Positions 63,464 to 64,000 of a DNA stretch of 64,000 nucleotides are shown here, one piece after another; positions within the stretch are counted from its first letter, which is position 1, and every line of letters starts with the position of its first letter. The notes under the pieces were generated by a model. It saw only the letters and a list, made by a program, of their open reading frames with translations, had not been told where the DNA came from and did no database searches. Both the position numbers and the translations under genes were made by a program. Source of the DNA: Leptothrix cholodnii SP-6 (lineage in GTDB: Bacteria > Pseudomonadota > Gammaproteobacteria > Burkholderiales > Burkholderiaceae_C); NCBI RefSeq assembly GCF_000019785.1, contig NC_010524.1, forward strand, positions 1,860,001 through 1,924,000. The letters are read 5' to 3'.

Positions 63464-64000
63464 TCACTTCTTCTCTTCGTCCTTCGGCAGGTCCTTGAAG
63501 GCGTCCATCGGATCGGGCTCCTTGGCCTCGCCGCTGCCGCCGGGGTTGTTGGCCGACTTCTCGAACATCGAGTTCGGGTCGACCTCGGGTGCCGTCTCCT
63601 GGGTCTGGAACTCGATCTGGACGTCGTCGATGTTGATCGCTTCCTTCTTGCCCAGGCCACCCGAGACCAGGTCCGGGAAGGCGATGAGCAGGCCCACCAT
63701 GATGACCTGGATCACCACGAACGGCACCGCGCCCCAGTAGATCTGGCCGGTGGTGACCTTGGGGATCATCTGGCCGGTCAGGCGGTCCTTGTAGTCCTTG
63801 TTGGGCGCCACGCTGCGCAGGTAGAACAGCGCGAAGCCGAACGGCGGGTGCATGAACGAGGTCTGCATGTTGACCGCCAGCAGCACGCCGAACCAGACCA
63901 GGTCGATGCCCAGCGCCGCGGCCACCGGGCCCAGCAGCGGCACGACGATGAAGCTCAGCTCGAAGAAGTCGAGGAAGAACGCCAGCACGAAGATCAGGAT
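63464..64000 (-). CDS. TRAP transporter large permease subunit (DctM type), C-terminal part
   Basis: The window edge cuts the gene; 178 codons are visible. The sequence LAFFLDFFELSFIVVPLLGPVAAALGIDLVWFGVLLAVNMQTSFMHPPFGFALFYLRSVAP is the C-terminal membrane part of a DctM-like large permease, followed by YWGAVPFVVIQVIMVGLLIAFPDLV. TRAP permeases import organic acids with the help of a sodium gradient and a DctP-type binding protein. The C-terminal 60 residues are a hydrophilic acidic tail (QTQETAPEVDP, KEPDPMDAFKDLPKDEEKK), longer than is usual. The upstream subunits lie outside the window. Confidence 0.88.
   Translation of the reverse strand: MLIFVLAFFLDFFELSFIVVPLLGPVAAALGIDLVWFGVLLAVNMQTSFMHPPFGFALFYLRSVAPNKDYKDRLTGQMIPKVTTGQIYWGAVPFVVIQVIMVGLLIAFPDLVSGGLGKKEAINIDDVQIEFQTQETAPEVDPNSMFEKSANNPGGSGEAKEPDPMDAFKDLPKDEEKK

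Overview
The window is high-GC bacterial DNA with a typical Burkholderiales (Betaproteobacteria) gene content. The block thrS-infC-rpmI-rplT-pheS-pheT-ihfA-merR-tRNA-Pro, prfB with its frameshift, fbp class I and a recC-recB-recD operon headed by a WYL regulator all fit that order. The repertoire resembles the Leptothrix/Sphaerotilus/Rubrivivax branch, but this placement is an inference from gene content, not from a database comparison.

Layout. Bases 1-3146 hold amine/amino-acid catabolism genes (a PuuB-like FAD oxidoreductase cut by the window edge and an omega-amino acid aminotransferase) and a hemerythrin-domain protein, all on the minus strand. From 3526 the plus strand carries aceA, then the translation block. 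That block begins with a threonine-rich leader peptide, a terminator and a competing antiterminator ahead of thrS, and it ends with tRNA-Pro(GGG). tRNA-Thr(CGT) lies opposite at 13485-13560.

Accessory core (13575-34900). This looks like one surface or secreted-protein locus. At its centre is a 1809-residue protein made of 194 uninterrupted octapeptide repeats (x-A-L-T-T-x-Q-V type, Thr/Ser rich), followed by a Ca-binding C-terminal domain like those of type I secretion substrates. Around it lie an intact SPINDLY/OGT-type O-glycosyltransferase, a divergently transcribed degenerate TPR/OGT-like relative, a class I SAM methyltransferase, a DUF5672-like protein, two type I secretion ABC transporters, two HlyD-type adaptors and one TolC-type outer-membrane protein. 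The simplest reading is that the giant Thr/Ser-rich protein is O-glycosylated in the cytoplasm and exported by type I secretion. No gene here proves it.

Housekeeping and signalling (34920-50835, mostly minus strand). fbp, pepN, a HAD phosphatase and prfB (internal TGA, +1 frameshift) are followed by an alpha/beta hydrolase, a triple-CheW protein, a soluble PAS chemoreceptor, a 2OG-Fe dioxygenase-like protein, an M50 protease (plus strand), a YkgJ-like Cys-cluster protein, an S8 protease with a GlyGly-CTERM-like tail, and an unrecognised 387-residue protein.

DNA repair (51153-62067, plus strand). A WYL regulator, recC, recB and recD are packed with overlapping or nearly touching ends. The divergent promoter region upstream carries two copies of the same dyad, GGCTCA-N5-TGAGCC, one near each divergent start. 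The window closes with a LivK-type substrate-binding protein and the C-terminal part of a TRAP/DctM permease.
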